Shown: one piece after another, positions 14,644-23,213 of the stretch | How positions within the stretch are numbered: the first letter of the stretch is position 1 | Layout: the number at the start of each line of letters is the position of its first letter | From: Dethiobacter sp. | GTDB lineage: Bacteria > Bacillota_D > Dethiobacteria > Dethiobacterales > Dethiobacteraceae | NCBI GenBank assembly: GCA_018333395.1 | Contig: JAGXSQ010000067.1 | Span: forward strand, 1 to 29,180 | Direction: 5' to 3' | DNA length: 29,180 nucleotides | Translations under genes and position numbers: made by a program | The notes under the pieces: model-generated | What the model saw: the letters and a program-made list of their open reading frames with translations, nothing else | Told to the model about the DNA's origin: nothing | The model's database searches: none

Positions 14644-16173
14644 CTATTTTAGAGGAAGATCAGAAAAGCGTCTCTCTTCGCCGGAGAGGTGCGCGTAGAT
14701 CTGTTCTAGCTTGCCCGCTTGCTGGCAAAACGCGTGTAGCACAGCAGGGTCGAAATGGTACGGTTCCGTCCGGCCGTCCCCTTCGGTGATAATGCGGAAA
14801 GCTGTCTGGTGGTCGTACGCCGGCTTATAAGGGCGGGCGCTACGCAGCGCATCGTACTGGTCGACGATATTGACAATCCTTCCTTCGATAGGGATCTGCT
14901 CCCCCCGTAGGCCGAAGGGATAGCCGCTACCATCCCAACGTTCGTGATGCGTCAGGGAAATTCTCCGGCTCATGGCCAGACGAGGAGAGTCCCCCAGGAT
15001 TTTGGCGCCAAAAATCGGGTGTTTTTTAACGATCTCGAACTCTTCGGCCGTCAGCCTGCCGGGCTTCTGCAGAATATCGGGATGGATGTGTACTTTGCCC
15101 ACATCATGCGTCTGTGCTGAATATTCGATGGCTACGCAAAATGTTTCCGGCATCTTTAAAGACTCGGACAGGACACGGCTGTAGCGGTTCAGTCGCATAA
15201 TATGCCCACTGCTCTCCGGGTCACTCACCTCGGCCGCTCTGGCCAAAGCATGCAGCATGTAGGCAAAGGCGCTTTCAATTTCCACCACCTTCTTGGAGAC
15301 AGAATCAATCAGCACCACTTCCAGGCAAAAGTGCCGCAAGACATGGAGCTCCATCTCAGAAACAGGTCCGTTATAATCCCAGGAAGCAATCACATAAGCG
15401 CCGCTGCGGGAAAGGAGCATATTCTCCCTAGCTACACCCTCCCTGGCCAATTCTTCTCTTAGCTTAGGAGGCAGTTGCAGCAGGTCCGGCTCCCGTAAGA
15501 TGCGCCCTCCCTGATGAATAAGCCGGCTTAGCTCCCGGCGCAGCCTCCCGGCACATTCGTACCGCACCGGCTCGCCCTGGCGGACAAACAGGATAACCCC
15601 GGCATCAAGGTTAAAAATAAGCACGCCGCTCGGCACTATGGAGGCCGGGTTGAGCGGGGTGAGTAGCCGTTCGGCCAAGACAACTAACAGGGCCTCCGCC
15701 CCTTTTTGCGGCTTGAGTCTGCTAAAGGCCTCTTCTGCCATGTCGGTCAGTCGGGCGAGCTGTTCGTGGGCCAAACGGTAACGGTCAGCCGCCTCCTTGT
15801 TTTTTAGCAGCGCGCTGACACGCGCCAATACTTCCCTGCCGGCATAAGGCTTACTGATAAAATCATCGGCCCCGGCCTCAATACCACTGATTTTTTGCTC
15901 ACTTCCCTGCAGCGCTGTAATCATAATAACCGGAATATGCTCTGTGCGCGGGTTGTTCTTGATAGCGCGGCAGATCTCGTAACCATCCGGACCAGGCATC
16001 ATAACATCAAGCAGCACCAAATCAACAGCGGCCTGCTCCATAATTTCTAGGGCACCCTGGCCGCTCCGTGCCTCAAGAACATGGTAGCCACGCGGCTCCA
16101 GATGGGCCTCCAGCAGCTTTAGATTTCTTTCCTCGTCATCTACCGCGAGAATGACTTTCTTTATCTTTTCCAT
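14644..16173 (-). CDS. Response regulator with HD-GYP cyclic-di-GMP phosphodiesterase domain
   Basis: This cytoplasmic protein of about 509 residues starts with a receiver domain: Asp12/Asp13 acidic pocket, phosphoacceptor Asp56 ([10 protein letters not shown]) and Lys108 (ISKPY). A middle region (about 160-290) is not recognised. The C-terminal HD-GYP domain has His324, the metal-binding pair in [10 protein letters not shown] (His356-Asp357), [12 protein letters not shown] (409-419) and [20 protein letters not shown] enzymes hydrolyse cyclic di-GMP; the signature is complete except that GYP is followed by FGLRGEQIP in the usual way. The ATG at 16173 is placed right before the receiver domain; a TTG at 16212 is possible. 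It is 66 bp downstream of the sensor kinase, presumably its partner. Confidence 0.92.
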   Translation of the reverse strand: MEKIKKVILAVDDEERNLKLLEAHLEPRGYHVLEARSGQGALEIMEQAAVDLVLLDVMMPGPDGYEICRAIKNNPRTEHIPVIMITALQGSEQKISGIEAGADDFISKPYAGREVLARVSALLKNKEAADRYRLAHEQLARLTDMAEEAFSRLKPQKGAEALLVVLAERLLTPLNPASIVPSGVLIFNLDAGVILFVRQGEPVRYECAGRLRRELSRLIHQGGRILREPDLLQLPPKLREELAREGVARENMLLSRSGAYVIASWDYNGPVSEMELHVLRHFCLEVVLIDSVSKKVVEIESAFAYMLHALARAAEVSDPESSGHIMRLNRYSRVLSESLKMPETFCVAIEYSAQTHDVGKVHIHPDILQKPGRLTAEEFEIVKKHPIFGAKILGDSPRLAMSRRISLTHHERWDGSGYPFGLRGEQIPIEGRIVNIVDQYDALRSARPYKPAYDHQTAFRIITEGDGRTEPYHFDPAVLHAFCQQAGKLEQIYAHLSGEERRFSDLPLK

Positions 16174-16239
16174 CTGTACAACCGCCTTCGTAAAATCTGG
16201 CTGCCAAGACAAAATAATCTGAAGCCTTTGCCCGGAAGG

Positions 16240-18888
16240 TCACTCCTTTGGAGCTGCCGGCCCCCTCACCGGTATGGCGAAGATAAAGCGGGAGCCCTTA
16301 CCCGGCTCGCTTGCCAACCAGATTCGGCCGCTATGCAGCTCTACCAAGCGCTTGGACAGCACCAGGCCTAAGCCGCTACCGGCCGATTTTTTCACAGAAG
16401 TTTCCAGCTGGGAGAACTCCTGAAACAATTTTTCTTGCCCCTTGGCGTCAATGCCCGGCCCTGTATCACGCACTTCCACCTGCAGAAATTCCTCCATTGG
16501 AAACTGTGGGCCACGCCTGTCCGTGACCAGAGAAACAAGCACGTGCACTGCACCGGCCAAGGGAGTAAACTTGACGGCATTGGACAACAAATTGAGGAGC
16601 ACTTGCTTAAATTTTCGCTCATCTGCCGTTACCACTGCCGGGCAGAACTCCTCTACCTGCAGAGAAAGAGCGATTTTTTTCTTCTCCGCTGCTTCGCTGA
16701 CCATGTCCACCGTCTGCTTCACCGCCAGAGCAGGGTCAAATTTGTCATATTCCAGTGTCATTTTCCCCGCCTCGACCCTGGCAAAATCCAAAACATCATT
16801 GATCAAATCTAGCAGATGGTGGCCGCTAGCATTGATATTCCGGGCATACTCCCGCTGTTTTTCTGTCAGTGACCCGGTCAGTTGATCCAAAAGCACCTCG
16901 GAAAAGCCCATAATCGCGCTCAGAGGTGTACGCAATTCGTGGCTCATAGCGGCCAGGAACTTACTCTTTGCTTGGCTGGCCTCCTCTAGATGAGTCATCA
17001 GCACCCGCATCTCGAGCTGTTGCGTCTGCAACTCTTCGGTATGTTGCTGCAACTCCTCCACGTACTGCTGCAGGCGTGCTTCCGCCTCTTTTAAACGGGT
17101 AACATCCCTAGCCACGCTGACAATAGCTGTAACCTGGCCGTCCGCACTTAAAACCGGCGTCTTAATGGTCATCAACCTCAGCTGGCGTCCGGAACGGGCG
17201 GACATGGTTTCTTCTTCGACAACAAGCATTTCCCCGGTGCGCAGTACTTCTTCGTCCTGGGCCTGAAATCTCTCGGCGATTTCGGGGGCCAAAAGGTCGG
17301 AATACGTAAGGCCGATAATTTGTTGCGGCGCTTTTCCCAGCATATCCGACAGGGCGCGGTTAACTGTCAGATAAGTGCCGTGCACGTTGCACAGGGAGAC
17401 TAGGTCCGGGACAGAGTCCATAATCAACTGCGTCAGAAGCCGCTGACTTTCCAGCTCGTTTCTGGCGCGAAAGACGACCATGCTGGCAGCCGCCTTGTCC
17501 ACCGCCATTTCCAGATAAGCCAAAAAGTCTTCATCAAGTTTCTCCGGCACGCCAAGCTCAATCGCCCCTAGCTCCTGGTTGTCGTGGCGCAGTGGCAGTA
17601 CAATGATTTCCTGGGGAGAAAGTTCGCCATGTCCCGTGGCCAAAGACAGTCTGGTCGACGCGGCAATTTCGCCTGTGCGCAAAACGCGGCCCTGTTTTAC
17701 GGCCATACCGGGCAGTCCCTCGCCCAGCGGAAAGGACGGTGCCCCAGCCTGATGCGGCTGCGAGACCAGAGGATCGAGAGTACCGTTTTCCGACAACAGG
17801 TAAAAAATACCTGTCCAGCCTTTACTCCGCTCGACAAGTACCTCTAGAAAGCGGGCGGCAAAATTTTTTAAATCCTGCCCTGGCTCGTTCACTAGGAGCA
17901 GCACATCCCGTAACCCGCGCTCCAGTTCCGCGCGGCGACGCAACTGCTCGTTCAGGTCTCTGCCCTGCTCCCTAGCCACGACCAGGCGGTAAAAAACGAG
18001 CACGGCAAAGAACAGGAGTGTCAGCAGAGAAACCAGCACCATGACGGCTAACCGCCGCACAGGCGCAAAGGCCACACTTGTCGGCTCCTTGGCGATAAGG
18101 CCTATACCATATTTTTCCATCATAATCCAAGCAGCCATCCGTTCTTCCTTTTCGAGGGAGTTGTAGAAAACGCCGTGTCCTTCCCCCCCAGCTAGGGCGC
18201 GCTGCACCGCCGGCACCGACGAATAATCTATCATCCTGTCAATGGTCTTTCCGTGGCGAAAGACCAGATGTCCCTTCTTGTCCACCGCGTAAATATAGCC
18301 CTGCCCCAGCGGCGCACGGAGCGGTGCAAACAGGACGCCTAGGTCGGGCTGCAGCACCAAAATCCCGCTCACCTCGCCACCGCTTTTGAGCGGCATCGCC
18401 ACGACAATCGTGTATTTTTGCGGCTTGGTCAACCGCAGAAAGAACTCTGATACAGCAGGTTGCCCCTCCTGCGAAACCTGGCGATACCAGTCGCGGTCGG
18501 CAAAGTTTTCCCCCTCTATTTCCGGGCTGTGTGGGTAGGTCGCCCAGACAGTGCCCTCAGGCGTGGTTACAGCGGCATACTCTAGGTTGTCCATCCCTGT
18601 CACCATCGCCCGCAGTGTTTCCCGCATCTCGTCCGTCTGCCTTTCCCGGACGGCCTCTGCCACCTGTGAGTCGGCAAACGTATTCTGACCGTGGCTGATG
18701 ATCAGCTCAAAACTGCGCTCCATTTCCGCAGCTACTCTGGCCAGCACTTCATGCTTATCCGAGGCTATCCGTTCCCTAAAAGATAATAAGAACGAAAAGT
18801 ACATCCCGCCGCCAATCAGCAGAAAAACAAACAAAAAAGGTAGGAAAGCTACCAGCAGCGCTCTAAAGGTCTGGCTCTTGTATCTCAA
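16240..18888 (-). CDS. Membrane sensor histidine kinase (dCache-GAF-PAS-HisKA-HATPase)
   Basis: This 882-residue kinase has a first membrane span at about residues 9-36, an extracytoplasmic Cache-like sensor (about 40-275, with WYRQVSQEGQPAVSEFF), a second span at about 278-305, a GAF-like domain (330-470), a PAS domain (485-600, LIMDSVPDLVSLCNVHGTYL), and a glutamine-rich coiled coil (600-640). The catalytic core follows: phosphoacceptor His650 in AAMSHELRTPLSAI, N-box NLLSNAVKF (766-774), G1 DTGPGI (808-813) and G2 GSGLGL (837-842). All residues needed for activity are present. The start is TTG 18888, with AGGTGA 4 nt upstream. Cache domains often bind small organic ligands; the ligand is unknown. 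It heads a minus-strand series with the HD-GYP protein and the tungstate regulator, and is divergent from the Rieske operon. Confidence 0.93.
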   Translation of the reverse strand: MRYKSQTFRALLVAFLPFLFVFLLIGGGMYFSFLLSFRERIASDKHEVLARVAAEMERSFELIISHGQNTFADSQVAEAVRERQTDEMRETLRAMVTGMDNLEYAAVTTPEGTVWATYPHSPEIEGENFADRDWYRQVSQEGQPAVSEFFLRLTKPQKYTIVVAMPLKSGGEVSGILVLQPDLGVLFAPLRAPLGQGYIYAVDKKGHLVFRHGKTIDRMIDYSSVPAVQRALAGGEGHGVFYNSLEKEERMAAWIMMEKYGIGLIAKEPTSVAFAPVRRLAVMVLVSLLTLLFFAVLVFYRLVVAREQGRDLNEQLRRRAELERGLRDVLLLVNEPGQDLKNFAARFLEVLVERSKGWTGIFYLLSENGTLDPLVSQPHQAGAPSFPLGEGLPGMAVKQGRVLRTGEIAASTRLSLATGHGELSPQEIIVLPLRHDNQELGAIELGVPEKLDEDFLAYLEMAVDKAAASMVVFRARNELESQRLLTQLIMDSVPDLVSLCNVHGTYLTVNRALSDMLGKAPQQIIGLTYSDLLAPEIAERFQAQDEEVLRTGEMLVVEEETMSARSGRQLRLMTIKTPVLSADGQVTAIVSVARDVTRLKEAEARLQQYVEELQQHTEELQTQQLEMRVLMTHLEEASQAKSKFLAAMSHELRTPLSAIMGFSEVLLDQLTGSLTEKQREYARNINASGHHLLDLINDVLDFARVEAGKMTLEYDKFDPALAVKQTVDMVSEAAEKKKIALSLQVEEFCPAVVTADERKFKQVLLNLLSNAVKFTPLAGAVHVLVSLVTDRRGPQFPMEEFLQVEVRDTGPGIDAKGQEKLFQEFSQLETSVKKSAGSGLGLVLSKRLVELHSGRIWLASEPGKGSRFIFAIPVRGPAAPKE

Positions 18889-19043
18889 AGACTCACCTCT
18901 TCACTTCCTTAACTGTCCTTTACGACACGTTTTATTAATTTCCTCTATAAAACGACAAAAACTTTGGCTTTCTTCCGGAAAGGATTATGTGCGCTGTTTG
19001 TCTAATACTAATAACAGCATAAAAATTGAAGCCGGAGGCGAAA

Positions 19044-19364
19044 ATGAGCGAGTGGTTGCGTGCTTTGTCGGTGAATCAGTTGCCGGAAGGCAAAACGGCC
19101 GCTGTAAAGATTGGCGGCCAAAGTATCCTGCTGGCCAGAGTTGACGGCCATGTTTATGCGCTGCGCAACGAATGCCCGCACTTGGGATGCCCGCTGCAGC
19201 GCGGCCAGCTGGAAGGCTTTCTGCTCAAATGCCCTTGCCATGACTGGGTTTTTGATCTCCGCACCGGGGAGTTTACGCTGGCCCCGGAAATAGTAATTCC
19301 CTTCTTTCCGGTCAAGGTGGCAAACGGGGAAATCTTGCTCAAAACAGGAGGAGAAGAAAGATGA
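19044..19364 (+). CDS. Rieske-type [2Fe-2S] ferredoxin
   Basis: A soluble 106-residue protein with a Rieske cluster motif: Cys44-Pro-His46-Leu-Gly-Cys49 and Cys63-Pro-Cys65-His66, with exactly 16 residues between His46 and Cys63. Cys44, His46, Cys63 and His66 bind the cluster; Cys49 and Cys65 could form the extra disulfide seen in high-potential Rieske proteins. There is no membrane anchor or Tat signal, so it resembles the small ferredoxins of oxygenase and nitrite-reductase NirD type. The ATG at 19044 has GGAGG 5 nt upstream. It overlaps the glutaredoxin start by 4 nt, so the two are translationally coupled. Its electron donor and acceptor are not evident; the neighbours suggest thiol redox metabolism. 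Confidence 0.92.
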   Translation: MSEWLRALSVNQLPEGKTAAVKIGGQSILLARVDGHVYALRNECPHLGCPLQRGQLEGFLLKCPCHDWVFDLRTGEFTLAPEIVIPFFPVKVANGEILLKTGGEER

Positions 19365-19609
19365 AGGCTTTTCTGTACGCTTTAAGCACTTGTTTTCATT
19401 GCCAGAGGACAAAGAAATGGCTCGACGAGCATCAGGTGGATTATGAATACGTCGACGTGGACCTGGCGGCGGTGGAGGAAAAGAAGAAGCTGGTACAGGA
19501 AGTTAAAGAAATGACCGGCTCGACCCAGTTCCCTGTAATTATAGCCGGCGACCAACATCTCGTCGGCTTTAACGAGGAAAGGTTTAAGAAACTACTGGGG
19601 CTGGCCTAG
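19361..19609 (+). CDS. Glutaredoxin-like protein
   Basis: This small cytoplasmic thioredoxin-fold protein (82 residues) begins MKAFLYALSTCFHCQRTKKW, with the CXXC pair Cys11-Cys14 (CFHC) and the cis-proline in STQFPVI. The FHC centre is unusual: typical glutaredoxins have CPYC or CPFC, and thioredoxins CGPC. The tail GDQHLVGFNEERFKKLLG is glutaredoxin-like. It reduces disulfides or handles persulfide/metal thiols. It starts 4 nt inside the Rieske gene and is followed 1 nt after its stop by the FTR-like gene, so the three are a compact operon. Its reductant is plausibly the FTR-like protein, since many anaerobes of this kind lack glutathione. Confidence 0.9.
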   Translation: MKAFLYALSTCFHCQRTKKWLDEHQVDYEYVDVDLAAVEEKKKLVQEVKEMTGSTQFPVIIAGDQHLVGFNEERFKKLLGLA

Positions 19610-19610
19610 C

Positions 19611-19946
19611 ATGGACACGGCTAAACGCCAAGAAGTCTTCCGCTCCTGGTTTGCTGCCGTAGTCGACAAGCTGGGCTATAAATTTACACCCCACACAGAG
19701 ATGGCCGACTTTCTGCTGGCGCAGGAAGTCCTGCTGGAAAAGAAACACGGCAGCCCTTTTTGTCCCTGCCAAGCACTGACCGGCAACCGCGCAGAAGACA
19801 TGAAAATCGTCTGCCCGTGCATTCCCTATCATCGTAAGCACTTTGACTATATGAAGCAGTGCTGGTGCGGACTATTTGTCCACCAAGATGTGACCGACCC
19901 CTCTGTACTACGCCAAGTTCCGGCCAGTGAGGTGCCGACAGACTAA
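19611..19946 (+). CDS. Ferredoxin:thioredoxin reductase catalytic (beta)-like protein
   Basis: This 111-residue protein has the FTR catalytic pattern: Cys51-Pro-Cys53, Cys68-Pro-Cys70 and Cys84-Trp-Cys86. In chloroplast and cyanobacterial FTR the corresponding CPC-CPC-CHC cysteines hold a [4Fe-4S] cluster next to a redox disulfide and pass electrons from ferredoxin to thioredoxin. Spacings differ from the plant type (14 residues between the CPC motifs and 13 before CWC), matching the divergent forms of anaerobes. No FTR variable subunit is nearby, as expected for those forms. With the adjacent glutaredoxin, the inference is a ferredoxin to disulfide route. The ATG at 19611 follows the glutaredoxin stop by 1 nt, with only a modest GGGG upstream. 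Confidence 0.88.
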   Translation: MDTAKRQEVFRSWFAAVVDKLGYKFTPHTEMADFLLAQEVLLEKKHGSPFCPCQALTGNRAEDMKIVCPCIPYHRKHFDYMKQCWCGLFVHQDVTDPSVLRQVPASEVPTD

Positions 19947-19972
19947 ATAAAAACTACCTCCGGGGAGGCAGT
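19946..19972 (-). terminator. Rho-independent terminator of the cbiM operon
   Basis: ACTACCTC (19953-19960) and GAGGCAGT (19965-19972) form an 8-bp stem with one G-U pair and a CGGG loop. On the minus strand it leads into UUUUUAUUU. It lies about 80 nt past the stop at 20050 and next to the end of the FTR-like gene. Confidence 0.75.
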
Positions 19973-20049
19973 CTCTAGGCTTAGCCGTGGTTCTTTTCCC
20001 GGGAGGGGCGCTCGTTTCAAAGCACAGACAGTCACAGGATGTCGGAAAC

Positions 20050-20472
20050 CTAACGTTTCAACTCCTTTGGCTGTCTTTTTGTCTGAAGATAGCGGCCAAG
20101 GCCGGCCACAAAAAGAAAAAAAGAAACGCCGAGGAAGACAGCCAGCGGCCGGGGAGTTTGCCGTACTGCGCGTCCGGGTTTATATTCGGCCAGATGTCCC
20201 AGGCCATCGTCAGCCAGAGCCCGCGTGAAGCTCAGCGACGGCGGTTTCACCCGCCCTTGTCCGTCGGCCAGGCCTTGCCACAGCACACCGCCCGCTTCAT
20301 CCAGAAGCCGCACCGTAGCCCGGGCGGCCGGTGTCCCGCTATCGTACTGCACTCTAAAAACGCCATTTTCGTGCTCCAGCAACAGGCGGTGGGCAAAGGC
20401 CCCGGTCCCGGTAGACACCATCAAGGCGCTGGCCAGCAGCAACATAAAAAGCAGGCGGAGCTTAGTAGGCAC
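20050..20472 (-). CDS. NikL/CbiL-like accessory protein of an ECF metal transporter
   Basis: This protein of 140 residues has an N-terminal signal sequence (LRLLFMLLLASALMVSTG, cleavage before AHRLLLEHENGVF), a small extracellular beta domain of the carboxypeptidase-regulatory/DUF4198 type (AARATVRLLDEAGG, WQGLADGQGRV), and a C-terminal membrane span (LAVFLGVSFFLFVAGLG) with a basic cytoplasmic tail. This layout matches NikL/CbiL-type subunits found next to nickel or cobalt S-components. The start is GTG 20472, with GGAGGTG about 8 nt upstream. It overlaps cbiM by 11 nt. A histidine follows the cleavage site (AHR), which could take part in metal handling. No Q or O subunit follows. Confidence 0.7.
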   Translation of the reverse strand: MPTKLRLLFMLLLASALMVSTGTGAFAHRLLLEHENGVFRVQYDSGTPAARATVRLLDEAGGVLWQGLADGQGRVKPPSLSFTRALADDGLGHLAEYKPGRAVRQTPRPLAVFLGVSFFLFVAGLGRYLQTKRQPKELKR

Positions 20473-21070
20473 GATAAAACACCTCCCGCTGAGAACGCTC
20501 CAGGGCGGCCGCCAAGAAGCCTGCGGCCAGTCCCTCGCCCAGCATCACAGGAATGTAGAGCAGAAAAAGCGTCCCGGCCACAGCAACGGGAAAACCGCTT
20601 AAAACTAGAGTCAGCGCCAGCAAAAACACCATCACAAGAGCCGCAGTAGAGCCAGCCAGAAAAGCCAGCGCTGTCGTAGCAAAGCGACTGCCTGGCAAGG
20701 AAAAACGTAGACTAAAAAGATAATGCCCGACTAAAGCGGCCATCCCGATATTGAAAGCATTGACTCCGATGGTAGAAAACCCGCCGTGCTGAAAAAGCAG
20801 CCCCTGAAAAAGAACAGCTACCAGCACCGCCAGAAACGCAGCAGGACCAAGCAACATCCCGGCCAGCCCGACAAACGTAAAGTGGACAGAAGTGCCTAAA
20901 AGCGGAAAATGCAACAGAGAAGCGCAAAACACGGCCGCCGTCACCATGCTGACCTTCGGGATCTTCTCCAGAGAAAATTTCCGGCCGGTAAGAACGGACA
21001 TTGCTCCCGACAAGGCAAACCCGGTTGTAACCAGAGCGCCGTTTAAAATTCCTTCCGGAATGTGAGCCAT
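20462..21070 (-). CDS. cbiM: Cobalt/nickel ECF transporter S-component (CbiM/NikM family)
   Basis: This 202-residue membrane protein of about six or seven helices is the metal-binding S-component of an energy-coupling-factor transporter. The N-terminus is MAHIPEG; after removal of the initiator Met (favoured by Ala) the histidine becomes residue 2, as in MHIxEG family members where the N-terminus and His2 bind Ni or Co. A second His lies in LLGTSVHFTFVGLAG. The ATG at 21070 has AGGAG 6 nt upstream. It is followed by the NikL-like gene in an 11-nt overlap, and preceded by a consensus promoter. The A/T components (CbiQ, CbiO) are not in the window. Cobalt versus nickel cannot be decided here. 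Confidence 0.9.
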   Translation of the reverse strand: MAHIPEGILNGALVTTGFALSGAMSVLTGRKFSLEKIPKVSMVTAAVFCASLLHFPLLGTSVHFTFVGLAGMLLGPAAFLAVLVAVLFQGLLFQHGGFSTIGVNAFNIGMAALVGHYLFSLRFSLPGSRFATTALAFLAGSTAALVMVFLLALTLVLSGFPVAVAGTLFLLYIPVMLGEGLAAGFLAAALERSQREVFYRAY

Positions 21071-21137
21071 TAGCACTCCTCCAGTAGCATATAATGAAAA
21101 TTAGTGACACCAGACACTTAAAAAAACCTCTGCTTCT

Positions 21138-21166
21138 AATATAACTTTCTCCACTGCAAAGGTCAA
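21138..21166 (-). promoter_or_regulatory. Sigma-A promoter of the cbiM operon
   Basis: On the minus strand TTGACC (21161-21166) and TATATT (21138-21143) are 17 bp apart. The -35 box overlaps the last codon and stop of the preceding oxidoreductase beta gene, so cbiM is probably a separate unit. A short direct repeat GTGTC...GTGTC lies in the leader near 21105-21117. Confidence 0.8.
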
Positions 21167-22008
21167 GAAGAAAGAGAAGAAAGATATTTTTCCGCCTCGT
21201 CAGTGATAAATTCCTCTGGCCTATAATAGCCTTTTTCGGCTTCTTGGGCGACACGCACCGTCTGGTCTGGCGGGAATTTAAAGTTGGTAGGGCAGGGCGT
21301 ATAAATCTGCACGTAAGTAGGTCCGACATGCCGGGCCACCATGACCGCCTTGTGTACTGCCTGACCGATCTTGCGCGGGCTGGCCACCGTCACCCTAGCG
21401 GCGTAAGCGCAACCCGATACCTTCGCTATTTCAAAAACAGGTATTTTGGGGAATTTCTTGCCCCCCGGCGCCATATTCAGAACTTGTCCCTCTTTGGTCA
21501 TGCCGCTTTCCTGGCCGCCGGTATTGCCGTAAACTTCGTTATCCACCATGATGGTAACTATTTTTTCCCGGCGAAACCAAGAATGCAGAGTCATGTCCAG
21601 GCCAATATCAGCGATGCCCCCGTCTCCTACCAGCACCACTACATCCTTGTGGCGATCAGGGTAGCGGAGGCTTAGCATTCTTTTCAGGCCAGCGGCAACA
21701 GCGTTCTGGTTGCCAAACGCCGTGTTAGAGTAGTTCACGGCGGTCTGCGCCAGTCCAAAAAAGGAACAGCCCGGGGTGCCGATGATTATCGTGTCAGCAG
21801 GAGAAGGCAGGGAGGCGGCTACTAGGCGTATGCCTAAAGCCACGCCGCAACCTGCGCAGTGCGGATGTTCTTCAATAATTTCTTTAAAAGTACCCAAATC
21901 CTCCAGACCTTTACGCGCGAAAAAGGGGCCGTTAGCCACCAGTTCGCGGTATTCCGGAGGCAACAGGTCAGCAAATTCCGCAACCGGCGTGATGATCCTA
22001 GTCGACAA
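21163..22008 (-). CDS. 2-oxoacid:ferredoxin oxidoreductase beta subunit (second set)
   Basis: The thiamine-diphosphate-binding subunit of a 2-oxoacid:ferredoxin oxidoreductase, 281 residues. Cluster cysteines are in HPHCAGCG, GTPGCSFFG and PCPTNFKF. The ThDP/Mg2+ site is GDGGIADIGLD with the downstream NEVYGNTGGQ. It is clearly paralogous to the beta gene at 25204-26067 (same motifs and length) but diverged. The TTG at 22008 directly follows the alpha2 stop, with GGAGG upstream. The end of the gene overlaps the cbiM promoter. There is no gamma or delta gene after it, so a working enzyme would need those subunits from the first set or from elsewhere. Substrate not identifiable. Confidence 0.9.
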   Translation of the reverse strand: MSTRIITPVAEFADLLPPEYRELVANGPFFARKGLEDLGTFKEIIEEHPHCAGCGVALGIRLVAASLPSPADTIIIGTPGCSFFGLAQTAVNYSNTAFGNQNAVAAGLKRMLSLRYPDRHKDVVVLVGDGGIADIGLDMTLHSWFRREKIVTIMVDNEVYGNTGGQESGMTKEGQVLNMAPGGKKFPKIPVFEIAKVSGCAYAARVTVASPRKIGQAVHKAVMVARHVGPTYVQIYTPCPTNFKFPPDQTVRVAQEAEKGYYRPEEFITDEAEKYLSSLSS

Positions 22009-23190
22009 TCAAACCCCTCCCCTAAACGTTTTCTGTAATCCCTTTGCCAGCATAGCCTCTTTTACTTCGTTAATAATCAGCTCTACAGGCATCGTCATCC
22101 CACCAAAGACACGCGGCCCGGCGACTACCCGGCTATTGTGGTCAAGAGTAGCCTTTATTTCCCTGGCCAGCCAGCCGCCCGCATTAAACTCCGGGACTAC
22201 CAGCAGAGCAGCCTTTGCCGTGGCCGCCATTAACTCCGCGGCAGGGAACGGCCGGACAGACTTAATCTTAATCAACCCCACGTCAAAGCCCTCAGCATGC
22301 AAGGTTTTCAGCGCTTCCCTGCCCTGTGAGACGGCCGTGCCGGAAGCGGCAATGAACGCCGCAGCCTCCGGATGCTCAACTTCCAGCAGGCCGCCCAAAT
22401 ATCGATTTAGATGCGGACGGGCCCTTTCCGCCGCCGCGAGCACCTCTTGGTGCCAGCTGGCATTAGCCGCGTAGCTGATAAAATTGCTTTTGATCAATAA
22501 GGGATCACGTACGGCGCGGATGGGCGGAGTCTCCATATCAAAGGCTGGCACCGGCGAGCGAGCCGGGTCATACGCTGCCAGTTTAAGCTCTTCAGGCGGC
22601 AGCATAACCAAGTCACGAGTATGGGTAACAAAAAAGCCGTCCACAAAAACTCCCACCGGCAAATGTACCTCAGGCTGCTCCGCAACGGCAAACCCTTTCA
22701 GAATCATATCAAAAAAGTCCTGAGCGTTTTCCGCATGCAGCATAATCATGCCGGTATCGAGCAACATGCCCATCTCAATGTTTTCCGGCTGGATAGAAGG
22801 CGGCAGCGAAACTCCCCGGCACATAAAGGCGCAGACAATGGGCTGGCGGGCCCCGGCCCAGACAGGGAACATCTCCATGGCCCGCAAGGTTCCTGGGCCG
22901 CTGGTGGCTGTAAAGACTCTGCCTCCCCCAAGCGAAGCGCCGTGGACGGCAGCCATGACGGCAAACTCATTTTCGCCGCGGTAATAATCTTTTAGGTATC
23001 CTTGAGCGAACAAATCTCCTACCAGATGCATGCTCTCACTCTGTGGAGTGATAGGGTAGGCAATGGCCATCTCCACATTGGCGCGTTTAACGGCTTCCGC
23101 CACCGCTTCACTGCCGGTAATGAATACCTGCTCCCTGGGTACCGCAAACAAAAGCTCTTCAGCAGCAATCTCCCGCTGCTCTACAGTCAT
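22009..23190 (-). CDS. 2-oxoacid:ferredoxin oxidoreductase alpha subunit (second set)
   Basis: This alpha subunit of 393 residues contains the pyrimidine-binding domain with YPITPQSESMHLVG, the ThDP-activating glutamate in YRGENEFAVMAA, GGGRVFTATSGPGTL, and a C-terminal domain III with SVRPFPAAEL and PRVFGGMTMP. It is highly similar in motif order to alpha1 (26060-27199). This family ferments or synthesizes 2-oxoacids (pyruvate, oxoglutarate, oxoisovalerate, phenylglyoxylate or oxalate) with ferredoxin as electron carrier. The ATG at 23190 has GGGAGG 7 nt upstream and is favoured over the ATG at 23196. The gene starts 23 bp after the DUF6671 stop, so the two are likely co-transcribed. Confidence 0.9.
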   Translation of the reverse strand: MTVEQREIAAEELLFAVPREQVFITGSEAVAEAVKRANVEMAIAYPITPQSESMHLVGDLFAQGYLKDYYRGENEFAVMAAVHGASLGGGRVFTATSGPGTLRAMEMFPVWAGARQPIVCAFMCRGVSLPPSIQPENIEMGMLLDTGMIMLHAENAQDFFDMILKGFAVAEQPEVHLPVGVFVDGFFVTHTRDLVMLPPEELKLAAYDPARSPVPAFDMETPPIRAVRDPLLIKSNFISYAANASWHQEVLAAAERARPHLNRYLGGLLEVEHPEAAAFIAASGTAVSQGREALKTLHAEGFDVGLIKIKSVRPFPAAELMAATAKAALLVVPEFNAGGWLAREIKATLDHNSRVVAGPRVFGGMTMPVELIINEVKEAMLAKGLQKTFRGGV

Positions 23191-23213
23191 TCTCATTCCT
23201 CCCTAGATTTAGC

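Noticed and set aside
16173..16212. Extending the HD-GYP protein to TTG 16212
   Set aside because: It adds 13 residues before the receiver domain with no ribosome binding site; kept as an alternative only.
21071..21160. Cobalamin or nickel riboswitch, or NikR box, in front of cbiM
   Set aside because: The leader is only about 60 nt and shows no cobalamin-riboswitch or NikR-box consensus; only a short GTGTC direct repeat.
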